DNA from: Achromobacter deleyi
Lineage (GTDB): Bacteria; Pseudomonadota; Gammaproteobacteria; Burkholderiales; Burkholderiaceae_B
Reading direction: 5' to 3'
NCBI RefSeq assembly: GCF_016127315.1
Contig: NZ_CP065997.1
Coordinates: 2,914,001 to 2,978,000 of the forward strand
DNA: 64,000 nt
In this document: one piece after another, positions 25,415-34,276 of the stretch
Position numbering within the stretch: position 1 is the first letter of the stretch
How the letters are laid out: the number at the start of each line of letters is the position of its first letter
The notes under the pieces: model-generated
What the model was told of the DNA's origin: nothing
Seen by the model: only the letters and a program-made list of their open reading frames with translations
Database searches by the model: none
Program-made: the position numbers and the translations under genes

Positions 25415-25470
25415 GTGGCGTCGTTGATGGGAGAGCGGGCGCGCGCGAGGTGGGTTTGCTGCCGCTCAAG

Positions 25471-25495
25471 GGGCTGCCCGGTCTTCGGGCAGCCC
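25471..25495 (-). terminator. Hairpin after the ABC transporter operon
   Basis: GGGCTGCCCG and CGGGCAGCCC form a perfect 10-bp stem with a 5-base loop, 10 bases past the ATPase stop on the minus strand. There is no U tract, so it may be an mRNA-stabilising hairpin or a weak terminator. Confidence 0.4.
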
Positions 25496-25504
25496 GGCGC
25501 CGCA

Positions 25505-26266
25505 TCAACCGATCTGGCCGGCGTCCTGGGTCAGGGTCGAGATGAATGCCGCGGTGCGCGGGTCGCGCGGGCGGGTGAAGAGGTCGCGCGAGGCGCCCGA
25601 TTCGACCACGTTGCCATCGAGCAGGAACACCGCTTCACGCGACACGCTGGCGGCCAGGCGCAGGTCGTGGGTGGCCATGAGCATGGTCATGCCCTCGGTG
25701 GCCAGCTGGCGCAGCACGTCCACCACTTCGGCCGCCAGGCCGGGGTCGAGCGCCGAGGTCGGCTCGTCGCACAGCAGCACGCGGGGGGCGGGCGCCAGGG
25801 CGCGCGCGATCGCCACGCGCTGCTGCTGGCCGCCCGACAGGTTGGCGGGCCAGGCCTCGGCCTTGTCGAGCATGTTGACCTTGCGCAGCAGTTCCTCGGC
25901 GCGCGCGCGGGCGCGGTCGGCCGGCCATTTCTGCACCGTCACCAGCCCTTCCATCACGTTGCCGATGACGGTCTGGTGCGGGAACAGCTGGAAGTTCTGG
26001 AACACCATGCCGGTCTGCATGCGCACCCGCTGCACCTGGTCGCGCGGGAGCTTTTCGCCGGGCTCGAACTCGACCCGCTCGGGGCCGATCTCGAGCGTGC
26101 CGCGGTCGGGCACCTCCAGCAGGTTGACGCAGCGCAGCAGGGTGCTCTTGCCGCTGCCGGACGGGCCGATCAAGGCGGTGACGCTGCCTTCGGCGATGGC
26201 CACGTCGACCTGCTTGAGCACCAGGTTGCCGCCAAAGGATTTCTCGATCTGTTCCAGGCGGATCAT
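25505..26266 (-). CDS. Amino-acid ABC transporter ATP-binding protein (cystine-type)
   Basis: 253 residues with Walker A GPSGSGKST, Q-loop FQNFQLFPH, signature LSGGQQQR, Walker B VLLCDEPTSALDP and the switch histidine in ATHDL. It powers the adjacent permease. The sequence is of the polar amino-acid type, and I see most similarity to the E. coli cystine importer ATPase TcyN. The start overlaps the permease stop by four bases (ATGA). It is the last gene of a binding protein-permease-ATPase operon. Confidence 0.93.
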   Translation of the reverse strand: MIRLEQIEKSFGGNLVLKQVDVAIAEGSVTALIGPSGSGKSTLLRCVNLLEVPDRGTLEIGPERVEFEPGEKLPRDQVQRVRMQTGMVFQNFQLFPHQTVIGNVMEGLVTVQKWPADRARARAEELLRKVNMLDKAEAWPANLSGGQQQRVAIARALAPAPRVLLCDEPTSALDPGLAAEVVDVLRQLATEGMTMLMATHDLRLAASVSREAVFLLDGNVVESGASRDLFTRPRDPRTAAFISTLTQDAGQIG

Positions 26267-27012
26267 CGGTTCTTCTCGGAAAACACCGCGTGCTGGCCGA
26301 AGCGTCGCTCCAGGCGCACCTGGGCGGCGGACAGCACCGAGCTGAACACCAGGTAGATCAGCGCGGCCTCGGTGTACAGGATCAGCGGTTCATACGTGAC
26401 GGCGGCGATGCGCTGGGCCGCCTGGAAGATCTCGGGCACCGTCAGCACGGCGGCGAGCGAGGTGTCCTTGACCAGGGCGATGAAGGAATTGGACAGCGGC
26501 GGCACCGCCACCCGCGCGGCCTGCGGCAGCACGGTGCGGCGCAGCGCCTGGCCGCGCGTCATGCTCAATGAATAGGCGGCTTCCCATTGGCCGCGCGAGA
26601 TCGACTCGATGGCGCCGCGGATCACTTCGGAGTTGTAGGCGCCGACGTTCAGCGTGAAGCCGATCAGCGCCGCCGGCAGCGGGTCGAGCACCACGCCGAC
26701 GCTGGGCAGGCCGTAGAAGATCACGAACAGCTGCACCAGCAGCGGCGTGCCACGGATCAGCCAGACGTAGAAGCGCACCAGCGCCACCAGCGGCGCCGGG
26801 CCGAATAGCCGGATCAGCGCCACCACGAAGGCCAGCGCCAGCCCCAGCGCGAACGACATCAGCGTCAGCGGGACGGTGAACACCAGCCCGGCGTGCAGCA
26901 GGGGCCAGAACGAGTCGGCCATCAGCTGCACCCAGGCCGGCACCGCCAGGGCGTCGAGCTGGGCCAGGATCCAGTCGGGCAGGACGTTGTGCAGCCAGGC
27001 GGGGAGCGTCAT
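26263..27012 (-). CDS. Amino-acid ABC transporter permease (cystine-type)
   Basis: 249 residues with an N-terminal amphipathic extension and five membrane helices of the HisM family. The EAA loop reads EAAYSLSMTRGQALRRTVLP, which contacts the ATPase. A single permease gene implies a homodimer, as in TcyL-type systems. It lies 12 bases after the binding-protein gene and overlaps the ATPase gene. Confidence 0.93.
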   Translation of the reverse strand: MTLPAWLHNVLPDWILAQLDALAVPAWVQLMADSFWPLLHAGLVFTVPLTLMSFALGLALAFVVALIRLFGPAPLVALVRFYVWLIRGTPLLVQLFVIFYGLPSVGVVLDPLPAALIGFTLNVGAYNSEVIRGAIESISRGQWEAAYSLSMTRGQALRRTVLPQAARVAVPPLSNSFIALVKDTSLAAVLTVPEIFQAAQRIAAVTYEPLILYTEAALIYLVFSSVLSAAQVRLERRFGQHAVFSEKNR

Positions 27013-27024
27013 GGAGCGGACCGC

Positions 27025-27810
27025 TTATTGCTGCGCCGACAGGTCCGTGCCGAAGTACTTGACCGAGATGGTCTTGTAGGTGCCGTCGGCCTTGATGTCG
27101 GCCAGCGCCTTGTTGATGGCGGCCACCAGTTCGGGGTTGTTCTTGCGCAGCAGCACGCCGGAGTTGCTGAATTCGGCGGCCTTGTCGGTGGCGGCGATCT
27201 TGACCTTGGCGTTGGGCTTCTGCTTCTTGAAGTCCAGGAACGACAGGTTGTCGTTGACGGTGGCTTCCACCCGGCCCGAGGTCAGCAGGTCGATGGCTTC
27301 GTTGAAGCCCTGCACCGCCACCACTTCCGCGCCATGGCTCTGCGCCAGCTTGCCGAAGTTGCTGGTGAGCGTGTTGGCGGACTTTTTGCCCTTGAGGTCG
27401 GCGAACGACTTGATGCTGGTGTTGTCGTCGCGCACGATCAGCACCGCGGCCGACGAGATGTAGGGATCGGAGAAATCGTATTTGGCGCGGCGCGCGTCGG
27501 TGATGCCGACCTGGTTGATGACGGCGTCGTAGCGCTTGGCGTCGAGCCCGGCGATCAGGCCGTCCCACTTGCCTTCGACGAACTCGGCCTTGACGCCCAG
27601 GCGCTGGGCGATGGCGCGCCCAATGTCGACGTCAAAACCGGTAAGCTGGCCGGATGCATCGTGGAAAGTGAAGGGCGCGTAGGTGCCTTCGGTGCCGATC
27701 TTGAACACGCCGGCGGACTTGATCTGGTCCAGCCCCGACTGGGCATGGGCGGCGGACAGGGCGGCGACCTGGACCAGGCCGGCGATGAACAACGAGCGCA
27801 AGAGTTTCAT
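27025..27810 (-). CDS. Periplasmic amino-acid-binding protein (cystine/FliY-like)
   Basis: 261 residues with a signal peptide ending at AHAQ. Family-3 solute-binding features are clear: GTEGTYAPFTFHDASGQLTG near the N-terminus, then GKWDGLIAGLDAKRYDAVIN and KYDFSDPY. The WDG...L.SKR.D.VINQV pattern and the ending KYFGTDLS resemble E. coli FliY/TcyJ, so L-cystine is the likely ligand. GGAG 7 bases before the ATG at 27810 supports the start. It heads the three-gene operon. The 190 bases upstream are AT-rich and should contain the promoter. Confidence 0.92.
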   Translation of the reverse strand: MKLLRSLFIAGLVQVAALSAAHAQSGLDQIKSAGVFKIGTEGTYAPFTFHDASGQLTGFDVDIGRAIAQRLGVKAEFVEGKWDGLIAGLDAKRYDAVINQVGITDARRAKYDFSDPYISSAAVLIVRDDNTSIKSFADLKGKKSANTLTSNFGKLAQSHGAEVVAVQGFNEAIDLLTSGRVEATVNDNLSFLDFKKQKPNAKVKIAATDKAAEFSNSGVLLRKNNPELVAAINKALADIKADGTYKTISVKYFGTDLSAQQ

Positions 27811-28014
27811 GGCAATGCTCCACGGATGAGAGATCACTGCGAAAGGCCCGCGTCAGCCGCGTCGCCTTCCGGTGTAGCCGCACTCTAACAACGCGTCTAT
27901 TTTTCCACAAAGCATAAGGAATAGTAAAAATATAGCGGCAAGTCATATGCGGCATTCGCGCCCCGGGCCGCCCGGCCCGGGGTTGATCCAGGTGCTATCC
28001 AGATGGAGACAGGC

Positions 28015-29091
28015 GTGCAACAACAATGGAACAGGCGGGCTTTCATGATGGCGGCGGCGGGTGTCGCGGCGTCCGCAGGCGTCATGCCGGCGTATGGCGC
28101 CAACGGTTTGCGGCGCGTGCCGGGCGGCGGCAGCATCACCGACGTGGCCGGCCTCAAGGTCGGGCACTACACCGACACGCGGCGGCCGACCGGCTGCACG
28201 GTCATCATCGCGGAAGCGGGCGCCACCGGCGGCGTGGACGTGCGCGGCGCGGCGCCGGGCACGCGCGAGACCGACCTGCTCAACCCCGTCAACATGGTGG
28301 AAAAAGTGCACGCGGTGATGCTGGCCGGCGGCAGCGCCTTCGGCCTGGAGGCGGCCACCGGCGTCATGCGCTACCTGGAGGAACGCAAGATCGGTTTCGA
28401 CGTGGGCGTGGCGCACGTGCCGATCGTGCCGGCGGCCATCCTGTTCGACCTGGGCGTGGGCGACGCTTCGATCCGGCCCGATGCCGCGGCCGGCTACCAG
28501 GCCTGCAAGTCGGCCAGCGCCAAGCCGCCGCAGGAAGGCAACGTCGGCGCCGGCGCCGGCGCCACGGTCGGCAAGCTGTACGGCGCCAAGCGCGCCATGA
28601 AGGGCGGCCTGGGCAGCGCCTCGCTGACCGTGGCCGGCGTCACGGTGGGCGCGATCGTCGCGGTCAACGCGGTGGGCGACGTGGTCGATCCGGCCACCGG
28701 CCACGTGTTGGCCGGCGCCCGCACCGCCGACGGCAAGATGCTGCTGGACACGCGCGCGGCGATCCTGGCGGGCGACCTGCCGACCTCGATGCGCGAAGGC
28801 GCGGCCACCACCATCGGGCTGGTGGCGACCGACGTCAAGCTGACCAAGGCGCAGGCGCAGAAGATGGCGCAGACCGCGCACGACGGCCTGGCCCGCACCA
28901 TCAACCCGATCCACACCATGCTCGACGGCGACACCGTGTTCGCGCTGGGCACGGGCGTCTCCAACAAGCCCGCCAACATGATGCTGCTGGGCGTGCTGGC
29001 GGCCGAGGCGATGGCGATCGCGGTGCAGCGCGCCATCCTGGCGGCGCGCGCGCTGGAAGGCTACCCGGCGGCGGTCGACTTCATCGCCTGA
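28015..29091 (+). CDS. P1-family (S58, DmpA-like) peptidase with Tat-like signal
   Basis: 358 residues. The N-terminus has a twin-arginine stretch (RRAFMMAAAGVAASAG), suggesting Tat export. The P1 fold is recognised by ITDVAGLKVGHYTD, VMLAGGSAFGLEAATGVMRY and EGNVGAGAGATVGK. KGGLGSAS is a good candidate for the self-cleavage site that exposes the catalytic Ser, as in DmpA aminopeptidases. The GTG at 28015 was preferred because GGAG lies 6 bases before it; an ATG at 28003 is the alternative and adds four residues. The physiological substrate is unknown; it is probably N-terminal D- or beta-amino acids. Confidence 0.88.
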   Translation: MQQQWNRRAFMMAAAGVAASAGVMPAYGANGLRRVPGGGSITDVAGLKVGHYTDTRRPTGCTVIIAEAGATGGVDVRGAAPGTRETDLLNPVNMVEKVHAVMLAGGSAFGLEAATGVMRYLEERKIGFDVGVAHVPIVPAAILFDLGVGDASIRPDAAAGYQACKSASAKPPQEGNVGAGAGATVGKLYGAKRAMKGGLGSASLTVAGVTVGAIVAVNAVGDVVDPATGHVLAGARTADGKMLLDTRAAILAGDLPTSMREGAATTIGLVATDVKLTKAQAQKMAQTAHDGLARTINPIHTMLDGDTVFALGTGVSNKPANMMLLGVLAAEAMAIAVQRAILAARALEGYPAAVDFIA

Positions 29092-29229
29092 GCGGCGCTT
29101 TCTCCTGAAGAAATGGCGTGCAGGAACGCCATTTGCTGCTTCCCCCCTTGTTCGTGCTGACCCCAAGCTGTCATATCGCGCCGGCATGATGGAAAGCGTC
29201 GGCGCACCGCCTGCGCGGGAGGGGACAGC

Positions 29230-29853
29230 ATGTACGAAGGAGAGCGCTTCAACGGGGCCACCCACCTGGCCGGCCTGGCCTTGGCGGTGGCCGCTTCGGG
29301 GGCCCTGATCGCCCGGGCCACGGAGTTGAAGGTGGACGCGCGCCAGATCGTCGCCTGCGCCGTGTTCGCGGCGTCCATGATCGCGGTCTATGCCTCGTCG
29401 GTGCTGTATCACTGCTCGCGCGGCCGCAGCAAGGCGCGTTGGGCCAAGGCCGACCACTGCGCCATCTATCTATTGATCGCGGGCACCTACACGCCGCTGG
29501 CGTTCGTGCCGCCCGAACTGGGGTGGGGCGCCGCCATGGCGGTGGCGATCTGGCTGCTGGCGCTGTACGGCATCGGCCGCGAACTGTGGTGGGCGCGCGG
29601 CGCCGCGCCGGCCCTGCCGCTGTACCTGGCGATGGGGTGGCTCGGGGTGATGTGCGCCGCGCCCATCGCCGGCGCGCTGTCGGGCGCGGGGCTGGCGTGG
29701 CTGCTGGCCGGGGCCGCGCTCTATACGGTGGGCACGGTGTTCTACGCCAACGACAAGCGCTGGCGCCATGCCCACGGCATCTGGCATCTGTTCGTCATGG
29801 GCGGGTCGGCCTGCCACTTCGTCACGGTGTTCGGCTTTTTGCGCCACGCCTGA
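29230..29853 (+). CDS. Hemolysin III/TrhA (PAQR) family membrane protein
   Basis: 207 residues with seven membrane helices. The PAQR metal-site motifs are present: SSVLYH in helix 2, DHCAIYLLIAGTYTP in helix 3, and HGIWHLFVMGGSACHF at the end. Bacterial members act in membrane homeostasis and are not true haemolysins. It stands alone and is convergent with the Lrp gene, 10 bases from its stop. Confidence 0.9.
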   Translation: MYEGERFNGATHLAGLALAVAASGALIARATELKVDARQIVACAVFAASMIAVYASSVLYHCSRGRSKARWAKADHCAIYLLIAGTYTPLAFVPPELGWGAAMAVAIWLLALYGIGRELWWARGAAPALPLYLAMGWLGVMCAAPIAGALSGAGLAWLLAGAALYTVGTVFYANDKRWRHAHGIWHLFVMGGSACHFVTVFGFLRHA

Positions 29854-29863
29854 GCGTCGGCCG

Positions 29864-30337
29864 TCAGCGCCAGGCCGCCAGCGGCAGCATGCCGCCGCGG
29901 TTCTTCACTTTCCGCATGACGATATGCGAACACAGGTCGCGCACCCCGGCGATCTTGCTGAGCTTGTCCTCCACGAACTGCGAGAACGCCGCCAGGTTGC
30001 GGGTGCGCACCGTCAGGATGTAGTTGGAGGCGCCCGTGACGATGCTGGCCTCGGTGATCTCGTCATACAGGGCGATGCCGGCCAGGAATTCCTCGTGCCA
30101 GCCGGCGCGGGACTGGTCCAGCGACACGTGCACGACGGCTTCCAGCTCGAATCCCAGCCGCTCGGCGTCGAGCACGGCGCGATAGCCCCGGATCAGGCCG
30201 CTTTCCTCCAGCGCCCGCACCCGCCGCAAACAGGCCGATGGCGACAGCGCCACCTGCTCGGCCAGGTCCTGGTTGCTGAGCTGGCTGTTCTCCTGCAGGC
30301 GGTAGAGGATGCGGTGGTCGATAGCGTCCAGTTGCAT
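29864..30337 (-). CDS. Lrp/AsnC regulator, probably KynR-like
   Basis: 157 residues: an N-terminal HTH (LDAIDHRILYRLQENSQLSN; SPSACLRRVRALEESGLI) and an AsnC ligand-binding domain (VTGASNYILTVRTRNLAAF). It is divergent from kynU with 138 bases between the starts. In Burkholderia and Pseudomonas an Lrp protein, KynR, placed the same way activates kynurenine-pathway genes in response to kynurenine. That role is inferred by position. The ATG at 30337 gives the standard length. Confidence 0.85.
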   Translation of the reverse strand: MQLDAIDHRILYRLQENSQLSNQDLAEQVALSPSACLRRVRALEESGLIRGYRAVLDAERLGFELEAVVHVSLDQSRAGWHEEFLAGIALYDEITEASIVTGASNYILTVRTRNLAAFSQFVEDKLSKIAGVRDLCSHIVMRKVKNRGGMLPLAAWR

Positions 30338-30475
30338 GGTGCAATCCAATTCGAAAAAATGGTCTATGACGCAATTTAATGCGAAATTCTAGGGTTAGCC
30401 ACGCCTTGTTTTGCAACTATTCGGCTCGGGCGCGCTGCTAGTATGTAGCCAGCATATTGCCCGAAGGAGCTGTGA

Positions 30476-31726
30476 ATGCATACCCGTGAAAGCTGTGTCG
30501 CCGCCGACCGGCAAGACCCCCTGGCGCCGCTGAAGGCGCGTTTCGACCTGCCGCCCGGTGTGCTCTATATGGACGGCAACTCGCTGGGCGTGATGCCGCG
30601 CGCCGCCGCCGCGCGCGCCGCCGAGGTCATCACCCAGGAATGGGGCACGGGCCTGATCCGCAGCTGGAACACCGCCGGCTGGTTCGAGCTGCCGTCGCGG
30701 CTGGGCGACAAGCTGGCCGGCCTGCTGGGCGCCAGGGAAGGCGAACTGGTCATCACCGACACCACCTCGCTGAACATCTTCAAAGCCCTGGCGGCCAGCC
30801 TGCGCATCCAGCAGAAGCGCCAGCCCGGGCGCCGCGTGATCCTGTCCGAACGCGACAACTTCCCCACCGACCTGTACATGATCCAGGGCATGATCGACCT
30901 GCTGCAGCAGGGCTACGAGATGCGCCTGATCGACGACGAACTGCCGCTGGACCGGGCGCTGGACGATGACGTGGCGGTGGTGCTGCTGTCGCACGTCAAC
31001 TACCGCAGCGGCCAGATGCACGACATGGCCGCGGTCACGCGCCAGGCGCACGAGCGCGGCGCGCTGATCATCTGGGACCTGGCGCACGCCGCCGGCGCGG
31101 TGCCGGTTGACCTGAACGGCGCCGACGCCGACTACGCCGTGGGCTGCACCTATAAGTACCTGAACGGCGGCCCCGGCTCGCCGGCCTTCATCTGGGTGGC
31201 GCCGCGCCACATTCCCGACTTCTGGCAGCCGCTGTCGGGCTGGTGGGGCCACCAGCGCCCGTTCGACATGACGGTCGCCTACGAGCCGGCCGGCGGCATC
31301 CGCCGCTACCTGTGCGGCACCCAGCCGATCGTGTCGCTGGCCATGGTCGAATGCGGCCTGGACGTGGCGCGCGAGGCCGACATGGCCGAGGTGCGCAAGA
31401 AGTCGCTGGCGCTGGCCGACCTGTTCATCGCCCTGGTCGAGGAACGCTGCGCCGGCCATCCGCTGACGCTGGTGACGCCGCGCGACCACGCAGAACGCGG
31501 CAGCCACGTCAGCCTGCGCCACCCGAACGGCTACGAGGTCATGCAGGCGCTGATCGCGCGCGGCCTGATCGGCGACTACCGCGAACCCGAGGTGCTGCGC
31601 TTCGGCCTGACGCCGCTGTACTTCGGTTACGCCGACGTCTGGGACGCGGTCGAGATCCTCAAGGACGTGCTCGACAGCAAGGCCTGGGACAAGCCCGAGT
31701 TCAAGCAGCGCTCGGCCGTGACCTGA
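30476..31726 (+). CDS. kynU: Kynureninase
   Basis: 416 residues, the normal length. It is a PLP enzyme that cleaves kynurenine to anthranilate and alanine in tryptophan catabolism. Recognised stretches are [48 protein letters not shown] and the PLP-lysine site [20 protein letters not shown] precedes the ATG. No kynA (tryptophan dioxygenase) or kynB (formamidase) gene is in the window, so the upstream steps must be encoded elsewhere or kynurenine imported. An amino-acid permease gene follows in the same direction. Confidence 0.96.
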   Translation: MHTRESCVAADRQDPLAPLKARFDLPPGVLYMDGNSLGVMPRAAAARAAEVITQEWGTGLIRSWNTAGWFELPSRLGDKLAGLLGAREGELVITDTTSLNIFKALAASLRIQQKRQPGRRVILSERDNFPTDLYMIQGMIDLLQQGYEMRLIDDELPLDRALDDDVAVVLLSHVNYRSGQMHDMAAVTRQAHERGALIIWDLAHAAGAVPVDLNGADADYAVGCTYKYLNGGPGSPAFIWVAPRHIPDFWQPLSGWWGHQRPFDMTVAYEPAGGIRRYLCGTQPIVSLAMVECGLDVAREADMAEVRKKSLALADLFIALVEERCAGHPLTLVTPRDHAERGSHVSLRHPNGYEVMQALIARGLIGDYREPEVLRFGLTPLYFGYADVWDAVEILKDVLDSKAWDKPEFKQRSAVT

Positions 31727-31784
31727 GCGGCGGCGCACCGGCCCAAGCGACATCCAACAAGAGAGCGCAGTACCGGAGGAGACA

Positions 31785-33191
31785 ATGAAACAACCACAAG
31801 GCTTCGGCAGGATCGCCGAGCGGGAGCAGGGGCTCAAGCGCCGCCTGACGTCCGGCCAGATGAGCATGATCGCGATCGGCGGGGCCATCGGCACCGGCCT
31901 GTTCCTGGGCAGCAAGTTCGCGATCGGCTTTGCCGGCCCCAGCGTCATCATCAGCTACGCCATCGGCGGGCTGATCACGCTGCTGCTGATGGGCTGCCTG
32001 GCCGAGATGACGGTGGCGCATTCCACCTCGGGCTCGTTCGGCGCCTACGCCGAGCACTACATCGGTCCGCTGGCGGGCTTCCTGGTGCGCTACGCGTACT
32101 GGTCGTGCGTGGTGCTGGCGGTGGGCACCGAGGTCACCGCGGTGGCCGAGTACATGAAGTTCTGGTTCCCGTCGGTGCCCGGCTGGCAATGGGTCTGCCT
32201 GTTCTCGGCGGCGCTGATCTTCATCAACGCCATGAGCGTGAAGGCGTTCGGCACCATCGAGTACTGGTTCTCGACCATCAAGATCAGCGCCATCGTGGCG
32301 TTCATCATCCTGGGCGCCTATGTGGTCTGGGGCAACCCGCAGTACGGCGCGGCGCAGTACACGGCGCACGGCGGCTTCTTCCCCAACGGCGTGTGGGGCA
32401 TGTGGATCGCGGTGGTCATCTCGATCTTCAGCTACCTGAGCGTGGAGATGATCGCGGTGGCGGCGGGCGAGGCCGAGGACCCCGAGCGCGCGGTGAAGAA
32501 GGCGTTCCGCGCCACCATCGTGCGGCTGGTGGTGTTCTACCTGCTGACGCTGGCGCTGATCCTGGCCATCGTGCCGTGGGACCAGGCTGGCAAGGGCGGC
32601 AGCCCGTTCGTGACGGTGATGGAAGCGGTGCAGGTGCCGTACGCGGCTGGCGTCATCAACTTCATCGTGCTGGTGGCGGCGCTGTCGGCCATGAACAGCC
32701 AGCTGTACATCACCACCCGCATGATGTTCAGCCTGTCGCGCGCCGGCCACGCGCCGGCGGCGCTGGGCCGGCTGACGCGCAGCGGCACGCCGCTGAATGC
32801 GCTGCTGCTGTCGACCAGCGGCATCGCCATCGCCACCGTGCTGAACGTGCTGTATCCGGAGACCTCGTTCACGCTGATGATGGCGATCTCGATGTTCGGC
32901 GCGCTGTTCACCTGGATGATGATCTTCGTCACGCACTACTTCTTCCGCCGCCGCTGGGCGCGTGAAGGCGGCGCGGCGCTGTCGTTCCGCATGCCGGGCT
33001 TTCCGCTGCTGACGCTGCTGGGCGCCGGCGCCATGCTGGCGATCCTGGTGACGACCTACTTCACCGGCGTGTTCAAGATGACGCTAGTGTTCGGCGTGCC
33101 GTTCCTGCTGGTGCTGGCGGCGCTGTACCTGCTGCTGTTCCGCAAGTCCGCCGCGGCGGTGGTGCTGGAAGCGCGCGAGCAGCGCTCCTAG
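31785..33191 (+). CDS. APC-family amino acid permease (AAT/AroP-like)
   Basis: 468 residues with twelve membrane helices. The N-terminal family signature is present (MSMIAIGGAIGTGLFLGS), as is GEAEDPERAVKKAF in the loop typical of the AAT group of aromatic and neutral amino-acid permeases. GGAGGAGA lies before the ATG. It follows kynU by 58 bases, suggesting co-transcription and import of kynurenine, tryptophan or another aromatic compound. The substrate is inferred from context. Confidence 0.9.
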   Translation: MKQPQGFGRIAEREQGLKRRLTSGQMSMIAIGGAIGTGLFLGSKFAIGFAGPSVIISYAIGGLITLLLMGCLAEMTVAHSTSGSFGAYAEHYIGPLAGFLVRYAYWSCVVLAVGTEVTAVAEYMKFWFPSVPGWQWVCLFSAALIFINAMSVKAFGTIEYWFSTIKISAIVAFIILGAYVVWGNPQYGAAQYTAHGGFFPNGVWGMWIAVVISIFSYLSVEMIAVAAGEAEDPERAVKKAFRATIVRLVVFYLLTLALILAIVPWDQAGKGGSPFVTVMEAVQVPYAAGVINFIVLVAALSAMNSQLYITTRMMFSLSRAGHAPAALGRLTRSGTPLNALLLSTSGIAIATVLNVLYPETSFTLMMAISMFGALFTWMMIFVTHYFFRRRWAREGGAALSFRMPGFPLLTLLGAGAMLAILVTTYFTGVFKMTLVFGVPFLLVLAALYLLLFRKSAAAVVLEAREQRS

Positions 33192-33262
33192 GGGGGCGCC
33201 GTCGGACCCGTCCGCCGTTGCGGCTGGCGGGTTTCGGATGGCGGGGCCTGCGGCGGCGCGTT

Positions 33263-34174
33263 TCAGCCGGCGCGCGTGTCCACGCACTGGCGGATCGCCG
33301 CCAGCATGGCGCGGGCCCGCGCCGGCAGCGAACGCGACGCGTACACGGCGTGCATCTGCGGCGCCACGCCCTGCGCCGAGGTGGCGGTGTAGCCGGGGCA
33401 CACCTGCACCAGCGTGCCGCGCGCGATCTCCGGCGCCGCCGCCCAGTCGGCCAATCGGGCGATGCCCACGCCCTGCAGCGCCAGCGCCATCAGGCCGCTG
33501 CTGGTGCTGACGCGCACCGTCGGCTCGGCATGCATGCGCACGATGCGCTTGTCGCGCCGCAAGTGCCAGTCCTTCAGCACGCGCGGGCCGGTGTGCATGA
33601 TGAGCCGGTGATGCGCCAGTTCCTCGGGTTCGCGCGGCAGGCCCATGCGCGCCACGTAGTCCGGGCTGGCGCACAGCAGCCGCGCATACGGCCACAGGCG
33701 CGCGCCCAGCAGCTCGCTGGACGCCGGGAAACCGCCGCGGATGGCGAAGTCCAATCCCTCGGCGATCGGGTCGATCCCCTTGTCGGTGTAGGTGATGTCC
33801 ACGGTGACGCCGGGATGCTCGGCCGCGTAGCGGCGCAGCACGGCCGGCAGCAGGGTCACGCCCAGCAGGTCGGGCGCCGAGAAGCGCAGCCGGCCCTGGT
33901 CGCCCGACGGGGTGTCGCGCAGCGCCTCGCGCGCCTCGCTTTCCAGGCGCAGCAGGCCGCGCGCCGACTCGAAATAGCTTTCTCCCTGGGGCGTCAGCAC
34001 CACGCTGCTCTTGCTGCGCAACAGCAGTTGCGCGCCGACCTGGCGTTCCAGCGCCTGCACCGCGCGGGTGACGGCGCTGGGCGAAGCGCCCAGCGCCCGG
34101 GCGGCCAGCACGAAGCTCTGGCGTTCGGCGACGGCGCAGAACACCTGGTATTCCCATAGCGCGCCGCGTTCCAT
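33263..34174 (-). CDS. LysR-family regulator next to a threonine-synthase-like gene
   Basis: 303 residues: an HTH at 5-65 (QVFCAVAERQSFVLAARALG, then SPSAVTRAVQALE) and a substrate-binding domain in which GVGIARLADWAA marks the second half. It is divergent from the PLP-enzyme gene with 102 bases between the starts. A 15-base palindrome of T-N11-A type lies in the gap, so this LysR probably controls that gene. Confidence 0.88.
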   Translation of the reverse strand: MERGALWEYQVFCAVAERQSFVLAARALGASPSAVTRAVQALERQVGAQLLLRSKSSVVLTPQGESYFESARGLLRLESEAREALRDTPSGDQGRLRFSAPDLLGVTLLPAVLRRYAAEHPGVTVDITYTDKGIDPIAEGLDFAIRGGFPASSELLGARLWPYARLLCASPDYVARMGLPREPEELAHHRLIMHTGPRVLKDWHLRRDKRIVRMHAEPTVRVSTSSGLMALALQGVGIARLADWAAAPEIARGTLVQVCPGYTATSAQGVAPQMHAVYASRSLPARARAMLAAIRQCVDTRAG

Positions 34175-34186
34175 GGCGATTCTCCA

Positions 34187-34201
34187 TTGCGATTATCGCA
34201 A
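34187..34201. promoter_or_regulatory. LysR-type T-N11-A palindrome
   Basis: TTGCGATTATCGCAA is a perfect palindrome around T34194, 13 bases upstream of the LysR gene start and 76 upstream of the divergent PLP-enzyme gene. It fits the LysR box T-N11-A. Confidence 0.6.
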
Positions 34202-34276
34202 CATGATATTGCAACGCGGAACGGGCGGGCGGGCCTAGACTGCGGCCATTCCCGATTCTCCGCCAGGTTGATCGCC

